A stretch of DNA of 64,000 bases from Methylorubrum populi (GTDB lineage Bacteria > Pseudomonadota > Alphaproteobacteria > Rhizobiales > Beijerinckiaceae), in assembly GCF_002355515.1 (NCBI RefSeq), contig NZ_AP014809.1, positions 3,372,501 through 3,436,500 of the forward strand, written 5' to 3'. Of the stretch, positions 11,607 to 20,089 are shown piece after piece. The translations under genes were made by a program, and so were the position numbers. The notes under the pieces are model-generated. The model saw only the letters and a list, made by a program, of their open reading frames with translations. It was not told where the DNA came from and did no database searches. Numbering within the stretch: the stretch's first letter is position 1; the number at the start of each line of letters is the position of its first letter.

Positions 11607-12707
11607 ATGCGTGCGCCCTCCGCCGCCCTGATGCCGCTGGCCGAGGCGCTCGCATGGCTGCGCAACCGTGCGGCGCCGGTGACGCCGCGAACCGTCCCCT
11701 TGACTGAGGCCTGCGGCCGGATCGCCGCGGCAGCGGTCACCGCCCCCCGCCCCGTGCCGCCCGATCTCACCGCCCTTCACGACGGTTTTGCCGTGTCGGC
11801 TGCCGATGTCGGCGGCGCGTCGCCCTACGCGCCGATTTTGCTGCTGCATCCGCCTGTGCGAGTCGAGGCCGGCAATCCGATGCCCGCCGGCACCGACGCG
11901 GTGCTGCCCGCCGAGGGGCTGGAGGGCCGCAACGCCGTCGCCGAGATCGGCGCGGGCGAGGGTACCCGCGCGGCGGGGGAAGACCTGGCCGAGGGCGACG
12001 TCCTTCTGGCGGCGGGCGAGAGGATCGCGCCGCATCATCTCCTCGCACTGGCCGCTGCGGGTTTTCGCGAAGTCGCGATCCGCGCCGTCCGGATCCGACT
12101 CGTCGCGACGGGCATGTCCGATCCTGAGGTGCTCTCGCCGATGCTCGCGGCCCTGATCACGCGCTTGGGCGGCACCGCCGAGACGGTCACGGTGCCCGAT
12201 GATCCTGTTGCGATCGCCCGAGCCCTCACGGACGAAGGGGACGACCGGGCCGCCGCGACGTTCATTCTCGGCGGCTCCGGCTTCGGCCCCAACGACCGCA
12301 GCGCGGAAGGGCTGGCCGAAGCCGGCCGCCTGCTCGCGCACGGCCTCGCCCTCCGGCCCGGCGAGACGGCGGCGATCGGCGAGGCGGGAGGACGGCCTGT
12401 GCTGCTCCTGCCTGGGCGTCCTGACGCCGCGCTCGCCGCCTTCCTGGCGCTCGGCCGTCCCCTCATTGCCGCCTTCGCCGGCACCGCCGAGCCGGCTCCT
12501 CGAACCGGCGCGCTCCGGCGCAAGATCACCTCCACGGTCGGTCTCGCCGAGATCGTGTTCGTCCGATGCCACGGCTCGGAAATCGAGCCGCTCGGTGGGG
12601 CCGAACTGCCGTTGCGGCGGTTGATCGAGGCGGAAGGGGCCGTGCTGGTGCCGCCGGAGCGGGAGGGCTATCCCGCCGGCAGCGAGGTCGAGGTGGTGCC
12701 GCTGTGA
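11607..12707 (+). CDS. Degenerate MoeA-like molybdopterin-binding protein
   Basis: 366 residues, clearly related to MoeA (residues 51-66 PPDLTALHDGFAVSAA; GGSGFGPNDRS at 222-232; LLPGRPDAALAAFL near 270) but diverged. The STGDEL motif of MoeA, whose acidic residues are needed for metal insertion, is replaced by VATGMSDPEV at 166-175, and the GNP of the LPGNP motif is GRP. It therefore probably binds molybdopterin without normal MoeA catalysis, and may be a scaffold or metal-selectivity partner of the two MoeA-type proteins downstream. The stop overlaps the GTG start of the next gene, so the three are made together. The catalytic-loss reading is inference. Confidence 0.75.
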   Translation: MRAPSAALMPLAEALAWLRNRAAPVTPRTVPLTEACGRIAAAAVTAPRPVPPDLTALHDGFAVSAADVGGASPYAPILLLHPPVRVEAGNPMPAGTDAVLPAEGLEGRNAVAEIGAGEGTRAAGEDLAEGDVLLAAGERIAPHHLLALAAAGFREVAIRAVRIRLVATGMSDPEVLSPMLAALITRLGGTAETVTVPDDPVAIARALTDEGDDRAAATFILGGSGFGPNDRSAEGLAEAGRLLAHGLALRPGETAAIGEAGGRPVLLLPGRPDAALAAFLALGRPLIAAFAGTAEPAPRTGALRRKITSTVGLAEIVFVRCHGSEIEPLGGAELPLRRLIEAEGAVLVPPEREGYPAGSEVEVVPL

Positions 12708-14680
12708 GCGCGGAGCGCGAGAGGGAGTTCGCCCGGCGTCTCGCCGCGGCGGCCCGGCAGGAACAGTTTCTGACGGTGATGAGCCGGGAGGAGGCACTCG
12801 ATGCCTTTTGTGCGGCGATACCCCACACGGCGCTCCCTGCCGAAACCCTGCCGTTGGCGGAATCCCTCGGCCGAGTGCTCGCGCGGGACGTCGCCTCGCC
12901 CATCGACGTGCCGCCCTTCGATCGCGCCCTGGTAGACGGCTTCGCCCTGCGCGCCGCTGACACGGAGGGCGCCAACACCGCGCGGCCCCGCCGCCTCACA
13001 CTCAACCGCGAGATCCTGGCCTGCGGCGTCGCCCCGACGCGGACCGTCGCCGCCGGAACCGCGACGCCGATCGCCACCGGCGGCGTCGTTCCACGCGGCG
13101 CCGACGCCGTTGTGATGGTCGAGCAGACCGAATTCCTCGAAGACGCCCTCGCCGTCGACGTGACGGCTCCGGTCCGGCCGGGGCAGTTCGTCGGCTATGC
13201 CGGCGCCGACATGGCATTCGGCGAGACGGTTCTGCGCAAGGGCACGGTGGTGACCGCCCGCGAGATCGGGATGCTCGCCGCCTGCGGGTTGGACGAGATC
13301 GCCGTCGTGCGCCGGCCACGGGTGGCGGTGCTCTCCACGGGTGACGAACTGGTGGCGCCGGGCAAGGACTTGCGGCCGGGTGCGATCTACGACTCCAACG
13401 GCGCCATCGTCGCGGCCTCCGTCGCGGAGAACGGCGGCGAGCCGGTGCCGCTCGGCATCGTCCGCGACGACGAGGCGGCCCTCGAAGGGGCGCTGCGCGA
13501 CGCCCTGGCGCGCGGCGATCTCGTGGTGCTCTCCGGCGGCACGTCGAAGGGGGCGGGCGACGTCTCCCACCGCGTCCTGTCGCGGCTGGGCAGCCCCGGG
13601 ATCCTCGTCCACGGCGTGGCCTTGAAACCCGGCAAGCCGCTCTGCCTCGCCGTCGCCGAGGGCAAGGCGGTGGTGGTGCTGCCGGGCTTTCCGACCTCGG
13701 CGATGTTCACCTTCCATGAGTTCGTGGTGCCGCTGGTGCGCGCGCTCGCGGGCCTGCCGCCGCGGGAGGAGGAGGCCGTCCGGGCGCGCCTGCCGCAGCG
13801 CCTGACCTCCGAACTCGGCCGTACCGAATTCGTGATGGCTTCGCTCGCGCAGGGAGCAGACGGCGCCGTGGCCCTTCCGCTGCCGAAAGGATCGGGCTCC
13901 GTCACCGCCTTCTCCCAGGCCGACGGCTTCTTCGCCGTGCCCGCCGCACGCTCCGGGATGGAGGCGGGCGAGATGGTCTCGGTGGTGCGCCTCGGCGCCG
14001 GCGTGCGGCCACCGGATCTCACCGTCATCGGCAGCCACTGCGTCGGCCTCGACCGCGTGGTCGGGCTGCTTGCCGAGCAGGGGTTTCGCGCCCGCACCGT
14101 CTGGGTCGGATCGGCGGGGGGGCTCGCTGCCCTGCGACGCGGCGAGTGCGACCTCGCCGCCATGCACCTGCTCGACCCCGAGACCGGCCGCTACAACGCG
14201 CCCTTCCTCGAACCCGGCATGGCGCTGGCCCCGGGCTGGCGCCGTCTGCAGGGCGTGGTCTTCCGGGGTGGGGATGCCCGCTTCGAGGGCCGCAGCGCCG
14301 CCGAGGCGGTGAGCGCCGCCCTCGCTGATCCGGATGCGGTCATGGTCAACCGCAATGCCGGCTCCGGCACGCGCCTCCTCGTGGACGGGCTGATCGGCGC
14401 CACCCGGCCCGCGGGCTTCTGGAATCAGCCGCGCTCGCACAACGCCGTCGCGGCCGCGGTGGCGCAAGGGCGGGCCGATTGGGGCGTGGCGATTTCGAGT
14501 GTCGCGGAGGCCTACGGCCTCGGCTTCCTGCCGCTGGCGCAGGAGCATTACGATTTCGCCTACCGCGAGGCGGAGCGCGAGAAGCCCGCACTCGCCGCCT
14601 TCCTGGCGCTGCTCGGCACCCGTGAGGCCGACGCGGCCCTGACCGAACTCGGATTCGAACCCGGTGGAGGCGACCCATGA
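12704..14680 (+). CDS. MoeA fused to a periplasmic-binding-protein-like domain
   Basis: 658 residues. I chose the GTG at 12704 because it overlaps the previous stop (GTGA). MoeA covers about 25-430 with intact motifs: PPFDRALVDGFAL, STGDEL at 211-216 and GGTSKGAGD. A C-terminal PBP-like domain (about 445-655; VMVNRNAGSGTRLLVDGLIG, SHNAVAAAVAQGRADWGVAI) resembles the binding domain of metal-oxyanion regulators and lacks a signal peptide, so it is cytoplasmic. MoeA inserts Mo or W into adenylylated molybdopterin; the fused domain may bind the oxyanion or the cofactor. Such MoeA-PBP fusions exist in other bacteria and archaea. The gene overlaps mobB by four bases (ATGA). Confidence 0.88.
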   Translation: MSAEREREFARRLAAAARQEQFLTVMSREEALDAFCAAIPHTALPAETLPLAESLGRVLARDVASPIDVPPFDRALVDGFALRAADTEGANTARPRRLTLNREILACGVAPTRTVAAGTATPIATGGVVPRGADAVVMVEQTEFLEDALAVDVTAPVRPGQFVGYAGADMAFGETVLRKGTVVTAREIGMLAACGLDEIAVVRRPRVAVLSTGDELVAPGKDLRPGAIYDSNGAIVAASVAENGGEPVPLGIVRDDEAALEGALRDALARGDLVVLSGGTSKGAGDVSHRVLSRLGSPGILVHGVALKPGKPLCLAVAEGKAVVVLPGFPTSAMFTFHEFVVPLVRALAGLPPREEEAVRARLPQRLTSELGRTEFVMASLAQGADGAVALPLPKGSGSVTAFSQADGFFAVPAARSGMEAGEMVSVVRLGAGVRPPDLTVIGSHCVGLDRVVGLLAEQGFRARTVWVGSAGGLAALRRGECDLAAMHLLDPETGRYNAPFLEPGMALAPGWRRLQGVVFRGGDARFEGRSAAEAVSAALADPDAVMVNRNAGSGTRLLVDGLIGATRPAGFWNQPRSHNAVAAAVAQGRADWGVAISSVAEAYGLGFLPLAQEHYDFAYREAEREKPALAAFLALLGTREADAALTELGFEPGGGDP

Positions 14681-15213
14681 GCGACCTGCGCGTCATCGGC
14701 CTCGCCGGATGGAGCGGGGCGGGCAAGACGACGCTGCTCGCACGCCTCATCCCCGTGCTCGTCGCGCGCGGCGTGCGGGTCGCGACACTGAAACACGCCC
14801 ACCACGCCTTCGACATCGATCATCCGGGAAAGGATTCCTTCGTCCATCGGCGAGCCGGCGCGAGTGAGGTCATCGTCTCCTCGGCCCGGCGCTGGGCGCA
14901 GATCCGCGAGGTCGAGGAGGGCGCGGAAGCTACGCTGCCCGAATTGCTGCGACGGCTGACGCCGAGCGGGCTCGCCCTGGTCGAGGGTTTCAAGCGCGAG
15001 GCACATCCGAAACTCGAAGTGTTCCGCGCGGCCAACGGCCGTCCGCCGCTGCACGGGGACGACGCGCACATCGTCGGCATTGCCAGCGACGTGCCCTTCC
15101 CGCAAGCCGGCGTGCCGGTGGTCGGGCTCGACGATGTCGAGGCCATCGCCGGCCTCGTCCTCGAACGCGCCGAGGCCCTTAAAACGGTGCTCGCCCGGCT
15201 GGAACGATCCTGA
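14677..15213 (+). CDS. mobB: Molybdopterin-guanine dinucleotide biosynthesis adapter MobB
   Basis: 178 residues. A P-loop GTPase fold with Walker A GWSGAGKT at 11-18, then LKHAHHAFDIDHPGKDS and FVHRRAGASEV, the usual MobB signature, and ALVEGFKREAHPKLEV near 110-125. MobB assists MobA in attaching GMP to molybdopterin to give the bis-MGD cofactor used by formate dehydrogenases and related enzymes. Length is standard. The start overlaps the MoeA-PBP stop. An 11-base direct repeat at 15206-15216 and 15220-15230 spans its stop and the start of the following moeA. Confidence 0.93.
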   Translation: MSDLRVIGLAGWSGAGKTTLLARLIPVLVARGVRVATLKHAHHAFDIDHPGKDSFVHRRAGASEVIVSSARRWAQIREVEEGAEATLPELLRRLTPSGLALVEGFKREAHPKLEVFRAANGRPPLHGDDAHIVGIASDVPFPQAGVPVVGLDDVEAIAGLVLERAEALKTVLARLERS

Positions 15214-15230
15214 GCGGAAGATCCTGAGCG

Positions 15231-16481
15231 ATGGCACAGCTCACCGACGATTGCTTTGCCTTCGGGGGCAAGCTGATGCGGATCGAGGAGGCGGTGGCCT
15301 CGATCGCCGAGCGCTTCCCCGTAATCGCCGGCACCGAGACGGTGCCGCTCGGGCTCGCCGACGGACGCATCGCGGCGGAGGATGTCTTCGCAGCGCACGA
15401 TCTGCCGCCCTTCGCCAACACCGCGGTCGACGGCTACGCCGTGCGCTTCGCCGACCTCGTTGCGGAGGGCGAGACGGTCCTGCCGGTGAGTGGACGGCTG
15501 GCGGCCGGTGCCGCCGCCGGGGCGCTGCCGGAAGGGACGGCGATCCGCATCTTCACCGGGGCACCGATGCCGCCGGGCGCCGACACCGTGTTCATGCAGG
15601 AGGACGTGCGCCGCGAGGGCGACCGCCTCACCCTTCCCGCGGGTCTGAAGCGCGGGGCGAATGCGCGGCCGGCCGGCGAGGATCTCGGCCAGGGCGGCCT
15701 CGCGATCCCTGCCGGGCGACGCCTGCGCCCGCAGGATCTCGCGCTCGCCGCCGCCACCGGTCACGGGCGGATCGCCGTGCGGCGGCGGCTGCGCGTGGCC
15801 CTGTTCTCCACCGGCGACGAGCTGACCGAGCCCGGCGCTCCCCTGCGCCCCGGCGCGATTCACGACTCGAACCGGATGCTGCTCGCGACGCTGCTGTCAC
15901 GGCTCGGAGTCATCGTGGACGATCTCGGGATCCTGCGCGACGACCCGGCGACCCTACCGGGCCACCTCGCGGCGGCGGCGCGGGACCACGACCTGATCCT
16001 GACCTCCGGCGGCGTCTCGACCGGAGAGGAGGACCACGTGAAGGCCGCCGTCGAGGCGCAAGGGCGGCTGATGCTCTGGCGCCTCGCGATCAAGCCCGGC
16101 CGCCCGGTCGCGGCGGGACTGGTGGCGGGCACACCGTTCATCGGCCTGCCAGGCAATCCGGTCGCGGTCTACGTCACGCTGCTCTTCGTGGTCCGTCCGC
16201 TCCTGGCCCGTCTCGGCGGCGCGCTCTACGAGCCGCCGCTGCCCTGGCCGGTGAGAGCGGGCTTCGCCTACCGCAAGAAAGCAGGACGGCGCGAATTCGT
16301 CCGCGTCAGCCTCGCTCGGGCGGCCGATGGCGGTCTGGAGGCGCATAAATTCCCGCGCGACGGCGCGGGCGTCCTGACCTCGCTCACCGAGAGCGACGGC
16401 CTCGTCGAGATGCCTGACGACGCGACCGGCACCGTGCCCGGCGACACACTGGCCTATTACCCGCACGCGCTGCTGTGGTGA
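15231..16481 (+). CDS. moeA: Molybdopterin molybdenumtransferase MoeA
   Basis: 416 residues, full length for MoeA. All family motifs are present: PPFANTAVDGYAVRFAD (59-75), TGDEL at 194-198, TSGGVSTGEEDHV and GLPGNPVAVYVTL. It inserts molybdate or tungstate into MPT-AMP in the cytoplasm. It is the canonical copy in this island and lies 17 bases after mobB. Together with the MoeA-PBP fusion it could divide Mo and W insertion, as paralogous MoeA proteins are thought to do in archaea; this is inference from the adjacent Tup transporter. A 6-bp hairpin follows at 16500-16517. Confidence 0.93.
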   Translation: MAQLTDDCFAFGGKLMRIEEAVASIAERFPVIAGTETVPLGLADGRIAAEDVFAAHDLPPFANTAVDGYAVRFADLVAEGETVLPVSGRLAAGAAAGALPEGTAIRIFTGAPMPPGADTVFMQEDVRREGDRLTLPAGLKRGANARPAGEDLGQGGLAIPAGRRLRPQDLALAAATGHGRIAVRRRLRVALFSTGDELTEPGAPLRPGAIHDSNRMLLATLLSRLGVIVDDLGILRDDPATLPGHLAAAARDHDLILTSGGVSTGEEDHVKAAVEAQGRLMLWRLAIKPGRPVAAGLVAGTPFIGLPGNPVAVYVTLLFVVRPLLARLGGALYEPPLPWPVRAGFAYRKKAGRREFVRVSLARAADGGLEAHKFPRDGAGVLTSLTESDGLVEMPDDATGTVPGDTLAYYPHALLW

Positions 16482-16616
16482 TCGGACGATCCGGTTGCCC
16501 GGCGCGAGAATGCGCCGCCGCACAGGATCATACCGTCTCCGGCGGAACGCTTCGGATCGCGGTCACCGGATCATCGCGCGCGTCAGCGAAGCGATGACGT
16601 CGAAGGACCGACTCGA

Positions 16617-17654
16617 TCACGCGGGTGGCGCATAGCCCGAGGCTTGTCCGGCACGGTCGGACAGGTCTCGGCGGAAGGCGTCGAGCCGTTCGACGCCGAC
16701 CCTCGCGCCGATCGCGATGAAGTAGATCTCCCAGCCCAGCGGGCGGTAATCGAGGGAGAAGCGCTCGGCGACGGCGCGCGTGCCCATGCCGACATCGGCC
16801 GCGCCCGTGGCGATCAGCGCCGCCACCGCCTGATGGGTGAACTCCTCCGTGTGATGACCGACGATGGCCTCCGGCGCGAGGCCGGCCTCCGCGCAGAGCC
16901 GCTCGAACCAGATCCGGGTGCCGGCGCCGCGCTGACGGTTGACGAAGCGGGCCTGCCGAGCCGCAACGTCGGCGATGGTTTCCAGCTTGAGCGGGTTGCC
17001 GGCCGCCAACATCAGGCCCTGTTCCCGGCGAAACAGCGGGACGACCCTCAGATCGCGGCTCGCGAAGACGGTGTCGAACGGCGGCGGGGGTGAGCCGTCC
17101 GACCCGTAATGGAAGCCCGCCGCATCGACGGTGCCATCCCGCAGCCGCGCCAGGGCGTCGAGGCTGCCGGCGACCATCAGGTCGACGTCCCGCCGTGTCT
17201 CGATGACTTCCAGCAGCAGGGGATCATGGCTCGCGGCCAAACGGAGGCGGGCCTCCGCCGGATCGAGCAGACGGCGCAGGCCGTCCGTGAGCGCCAGTTC
17301 CTCCGCCGCGAGCGCCGGCGCGAGGCGGGTCTGCGAGGCCGTGAGCAGTGCGAGCAGCGCCGTGCCGAAGGAGGTGAGATCGCTGCCGTGTCCCTTGGTC
17401 TTCACGACGACCGGCCGTCCGAGCGCCTGTTCGAGCGCGTCGAGTTGTCCCCAGGCGGAGCGGTAGGAGACCGAGAGCTGCTCGGCGGCCCCCTGCAGCG
17501 ATCCCGATCGGCCGAGCGCATCGAGGAGCGCGTGGGCGCCGCGCAGCGCGAAGGCGGCCGTGCCCTCGCAGCGGCCCTCGACATGGAGACGCACGCCGAG
17601 CCGGGCCGGCTCCGATGAAGCGGGCAACGGAGGGGACCCACCCTCGAAGGACAT
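16617..17654 (-). CDS. ModE/LysR-like HTH regulator with PBP-like sensor domain
   Basis: 345 residues from the ATG at 17654 (an upstream ATG at 17660 would add two). An N-terminal winged HTH of the ModE/LysR type (about 25-105; GSLQGAAEQLSVSYRSAWGQLDALEQALG) joins a C-terminal PBP-like domain (about 130-330; FVNRQRGAGTRIWFERL, FTHQAVAALIATGAADVGMG). This second domain is of the same kind as the one fused to MoeA nearby. The combination fits a regulator that senses molybdate/tungstate or the cofactor and controls the divergent tupBCA genes and perhaps moeA. No classical ModE operator was recognised in the short intergenic region. It converges on moeA. Confidence 0.82.
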   Translation of the reverse strand: MSFEGGSPPLPASSEPARLGVRLHVEGRCEGTAAFALRGAHALLDALGRSGSLQGAAEQLSVSYRSAWGQLDALEQALGRPVVVKTKGHGSDLTSFGTALLALLTASQTRLAPALAAEELALTDGLRRLLDPAEARLRLAASHDPLLLEVIETRRDVDLMVAGSLDALARLRDGTVDAAGFHYGSDGSPPPPFDTVFASRDLRVVPLFRREQGLMLAAGNPLKLETIADVAARQARFVNRQRGAGTRIWFERLCAEAGLAPEAIVGHHTEEFTHQAVAALIATGAADVGMGTRAVAERFSLDYRPLGWEIYFIAIGARVGVERLDAFRRDLSDRAGQASGYAPPA

Positions 17655-17734
17655 ATGCAAGGCCTTTCCTATTGATCTTGCGCCTCTCGGCGTATCATCC
17701 CCGCCTGTCCCGCGCAGCCCCGCGAGCCCGCCGC

Positions 17735-18430
17735 TTGAGCCAAACCCTTCAGGAGACGTTCTCCCGCCTGTGGACGCTCGACCGGGATGTCCTGGCGATC
17801 GCGTGGCTGTCGCTGCGCGTCAGCCTCACGGCCGTCGGCATCGGCCTCTTGCTCGGCGTTCCGCTCGGGGCGCTGATCGCCGTCGCGCGCTTTCCGGGCC
17901 GCGACGCCCTGGTCGGACTGCTCAACACCTTCATGGGTCTGCCGCCGGTGATCGTCGGACTGATCCTCTATCTTGCTCTGTCGCGCTCCGGCCCGCTCGG
18001 GTCGTTCGGGCTGCTCTTCACCCCCACCGCCATGGTGGCGGCGCAGGCCGTGCTGGCAACGCCCCTGGTGGCGGCTCTCACGCGTCAGGTCATCGCCGAC
18101 GCCGAGGCGCATCTCGGCGAGCAGTTGCGATCCCTGCGTCTCGGCGCGCCGCGGCGCGCCGGGGTGCTGATCTACGATGCCCGCTTCTCGCTGTTCACCG
18201 CGGCACTCGCCGCCTTCGGCCGAGCGATCTCGGAGATCGGCGCGGTGCTCGTCGTCGGCGGCAACATCGACGGGCATACCCGCACGATGACGACGGCGAT
18301 CTCGCTCGAAACGCAGAAGGGCGACCTCAGCCTCGCCCTGGCCCTCGGCGCCGTGCTGATGAGTCTGGTACTCGCCGTGAACGCCGCCGCCGCGCTCCTG
18401 CGCGGCCATGCCGTGAAGGCCTACGGATGA
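17735..18430 (+). CDS. tupB: Tungstate ABC transporter permease TupB
   Basis: 231 residues from the TTG at 17735. The frame is open upstream to an ATG at 17615, but that start would run 40 bases into the divergent regulator and add an Arg-rich segment that the family lacks. About five membrane helices are visible, with the permease EAA-type loop RQVIADAEAHLGEQLRSLRLGAPRRAGV. Two further features are FMGLPPVIVGLILYLALSRSGPLG and the C-terminal ISEIGAVLVVGGNIDGHTRT stretch, both characteristic of TupB/WtpB permeases. It imports tungstate with TupC and TupA. The stop overlaps tupC (ATGA). Confidence 0.88.
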   Translation: MSQTLQETFSRLWTLDRDVLAIAWLSLRVSLTAVGIGLLLGVPLGALIAVARFPGRDALVGLLNTFMGLPPVIVGLILYLALSRSGPLGSFGLLFTPTAMVAAQAVLATPLVAALTRQVIADAEAHLGEQLRSLRLGAPRRAGVLIYDARFSLFTAALAAFGRAISEIGAVLVVGGNIDGHTRTMTTAISLETQKGDLSLALALGAVLMSLVLAVNAAAALLRGHAVKAYG

Positions 18431-19143
18431 GCGCGGACCCCGCCGTCCATCTCGAAGAGGTGAGCCTGACGCTCGGCGGGCGGCCGATCCTCGATCGACT
18501 GAGCTTCGACGTCGCCGCTTCCGGCATCACCGCCCTGATCGGCGCCAACGGGGCCGGCAAGAGCGTGACGCTGCGGGTGATCGACGGACTGCTGCAGCCC
18601 GATTCCGGCATCGTGCGCCTCGCGCGCGCCCGGCGCGCCTTCGTCTTCCAGCGTCCGGCCCTGGTCCGTGCCAGCGCCGCCGCCAACCTCGCCCTCGGGC
18701 TGATTCCGCTGAAGCTCTCCCGCCGCGAGCGCGCCGAGCGGATCCAGGCGGCGCTCGCCCGCGTCGGCCTGTCGGAGCGGGCGGACGATGCGGCGACGCG
18801 CTTCTCGGGCGGCGAGCAGCAGCGCCTCGTGCTCGCCCGCGCCTGGGCGACGCGGCCCGACCTCCTGCTCCTCGACGAGCCGACCGCGAGCCTCGATCCG
18901 GCCGCGACCGAGACCATCGAGAGCCTGATCCTCGAGATGGCGCGGGCCGGCACCGCCGTGCTCCTCGTCTCGCACAATCTCGGGCAGGTCGCCCGGCTCG
19001 CCGATGAGACCATCGTGCTGGCGAGCGGCCGCGCCGTCGAGCGGGGCCCGACCCGATCCGTCCTCTTCTCACCCCGCACCGCTGAGGCGCGGGCCTACCT
19101 CACCGGAGAACTGCCTTGGACTTCCTTCGCCGCGGCTTCCTGA
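18427..19143 (+). CDS. tupC: Tungstate ABC transporter ATPase TupC
   Basis: 238 residues. Walker A GANGAGKS at 39-46, ABC signature FSGGEQQRL, Walker B LLLLDEPTAS and H-loop SHNLGQ are all present. It is short, with no C-terminal Mo-responsive (TOBE/Mop) domain of the ModC type, which agrees with a TupC. It energises tungstate import through TupB. The start overlaps the tupB stop and its 3' end overlaps the tupA start by 28 bases, so all three are translationally linked. Confidence 0.9.
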   Translation: MSADPAVHLEEVSLTLGGRPILDRLSFDVAASGITALIGANGAGKSVTLRVIDGLLQPDSGIVRLARARRAFVFQRPALVRASAAANLALGLIPLKLSRRERAERIQAALARVGLSERADDAATRFSGGEQQRLVLARAWATRPDLLLLDEPTASLDPAATETIESLILEMARAGTAVLLVSHNLGQVARLADETIVLASGRAVERGPTRSVLFSPRTAEARAYLTGELPWTSFAAAS

Positions 19144-19943
19144 CCCTCTCGCTCCTCGCCGCCCTCGGCGCCGTCTCGCCGGTCTCGGCCGAGCCGGCCT
19201 CGATCGTCGTCGCCTCCACGACCTCGACCGAGCAGTCAGGCCTGTTCAAGCATATCCTGCCGCTGTTCAAGCAGAAGACCGGCATTGAGGTGAAGGTCGT
19301 GGCACTGGGCACCGGCCAAGCCCTGGACGCGGCGCGGCGGGGCGATGCCGACGTCGTGCTCGTCCACGACCGGCCGGCCGAGGACAAGTTCGTCGCCGAG
19401 GGCTTCGCCAAGGGCCGGCAGGACGTGATGTACAACGACTTCGTGCTGATCGGCCCGAAGGACGACCCGGCGGGCATCCGCGGCAAGGGGGTCGAGGAAG
19501 CCTTCCGGAAGGTCGCGGCGGCCAAGGCGCCCTTCGTCTCGCGCGGCGACCGCTCGGGCACGCACAGCGCCGAGTTGCGGAGCTGGAAGGAGGCCGGCGT
19601 CGATCTCGCGGCGGTGCGCGGCGATTGGTACCGCGACGTCGGCCAGGGCATGGGCCCGGCGCTCAACACCGCCTCGTCGCTCGGCGCCTACATCCTGGCC
19701 GACCGCGGCACGTGGCTCTCGTTCAAGAACAGGGGCGACCTGACCATTCTGGTCGAGGGTGATCCCCGCCTGTTCAACCCCTACGGCGTGATGCTGGTGA
19801 ACCCGGACAAGCACCCGACCGTGAAGGTGAAGGAGGGCCAGGCCTTCATCGACTGGCTGGTCTCGCCCGAGGGCCAGAAAGCCATCGCCGATTACAAGAT
19901 CAACGGCGAGCAGCTGTTCTTCCCGAGCGCGAAGAAGGGCTAA
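19116..19943 (+). CDS. tupA: Tungstate-binding periplasmic protein TupA
   Basis: 275 residues, TTG start supported by GGAGAA at 19105-19110 five bases upstream. A signal peptide covers about 1-25. The oxyanion-binding signature STTSTEQSGLF (34-44) and VSRGDRSGTHSAEL (near 148) are typical of TupA, which binds tungstate with far higher affinity than molybdate. The start lies inside tupC. In Methylobacteria the obvious use of tungsten is the W-dependent formate dehydrogenase, but no fdh gene is in this window. A strong hairpin/T-run follows at 19953. Confidence 0.92.
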   Translation: MDFLRRGFLTLSLLAALGAVSPVSAEPASIVVASTTSTEQSGLFKHILPLFKQKTGIEVKVVALGTGQALDAARRGDADVVLVHDRPAEDKFVAEGFAKGRQDVMYNDFVLIGPKDDPAGIRGKGVEEAFRKVAAAKAPFVSRGDRSGTHSAELRSWKEAGVDLAAVRGDWYRDVGQGMGPALNTASSLGAYILADRGTWLSFKNRGDLTILVEGDPRLFNPYGVMLVNPDKHPTVKVKEGQAFIDWLVSPEGQKAIADYKINGEQLFFPSAKKG

Positions 19944-19952
19944 CGGAAGGGC

Positions 19953-20006
19953 TAGCGCATCGTGCTGAATATCGGATCCAGCACGATGCGCTAGGCTTTT
20001 GTTTTT
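19953..20006 (+). terminator. 16-bp perfect hairpin with T-rich tail after tupA
   Basis: The arm CTAGCGCATCGTGCTG (19953-19968) is exactly complementary to 19980-19995, with an 11-base loop, and is followed by gctttTGTTTTT. It begins 10 bases after the tupA stop, so it should end the tup transcript. The same composition is seen in dispersed Rhizobiales repeats, so it may be a repeat serving as terminator. Confidence 0.75.
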
Positions 20007-20007
20007 G

Positions 20008-20053
20008 CATCATCTTTTCCCGAAAGCCGCAAACCACCTTTCGGGATGATGCT
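20008..20053. repeat. Rhizobiales-type palindromic repeat
   Basis: GCATCATC (20008-20015), a 4-base tttt bulge, CCCGAAAG (20020-20027), then CTTTCGGGATGATGC (20039-20053): an imperfect 15-bp stem with an 11-base loop. From memory, closely similar elements, with a T-rich bulge and a CCGAAAG/CTTTCGGG core, are scattered between genes in Rhizobium, Bradyrhizobium and Methylobacterium. Directly abuts the tupA hairpin, making a composite. Confidence 0.65.
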
Positions 20054-20089
20054 CTAACGACTGTGGCGCCTCTCGCTCTCCCGTCGACG

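Noticed and set aside
10086..12797. A 903-codon open frame on the minus strand
   Set aside because: Only the last 433 codons form the WD40-cytochrome c protein, with a signal peptide at 11387. The upstream half is antisense to moeA and has no domain.
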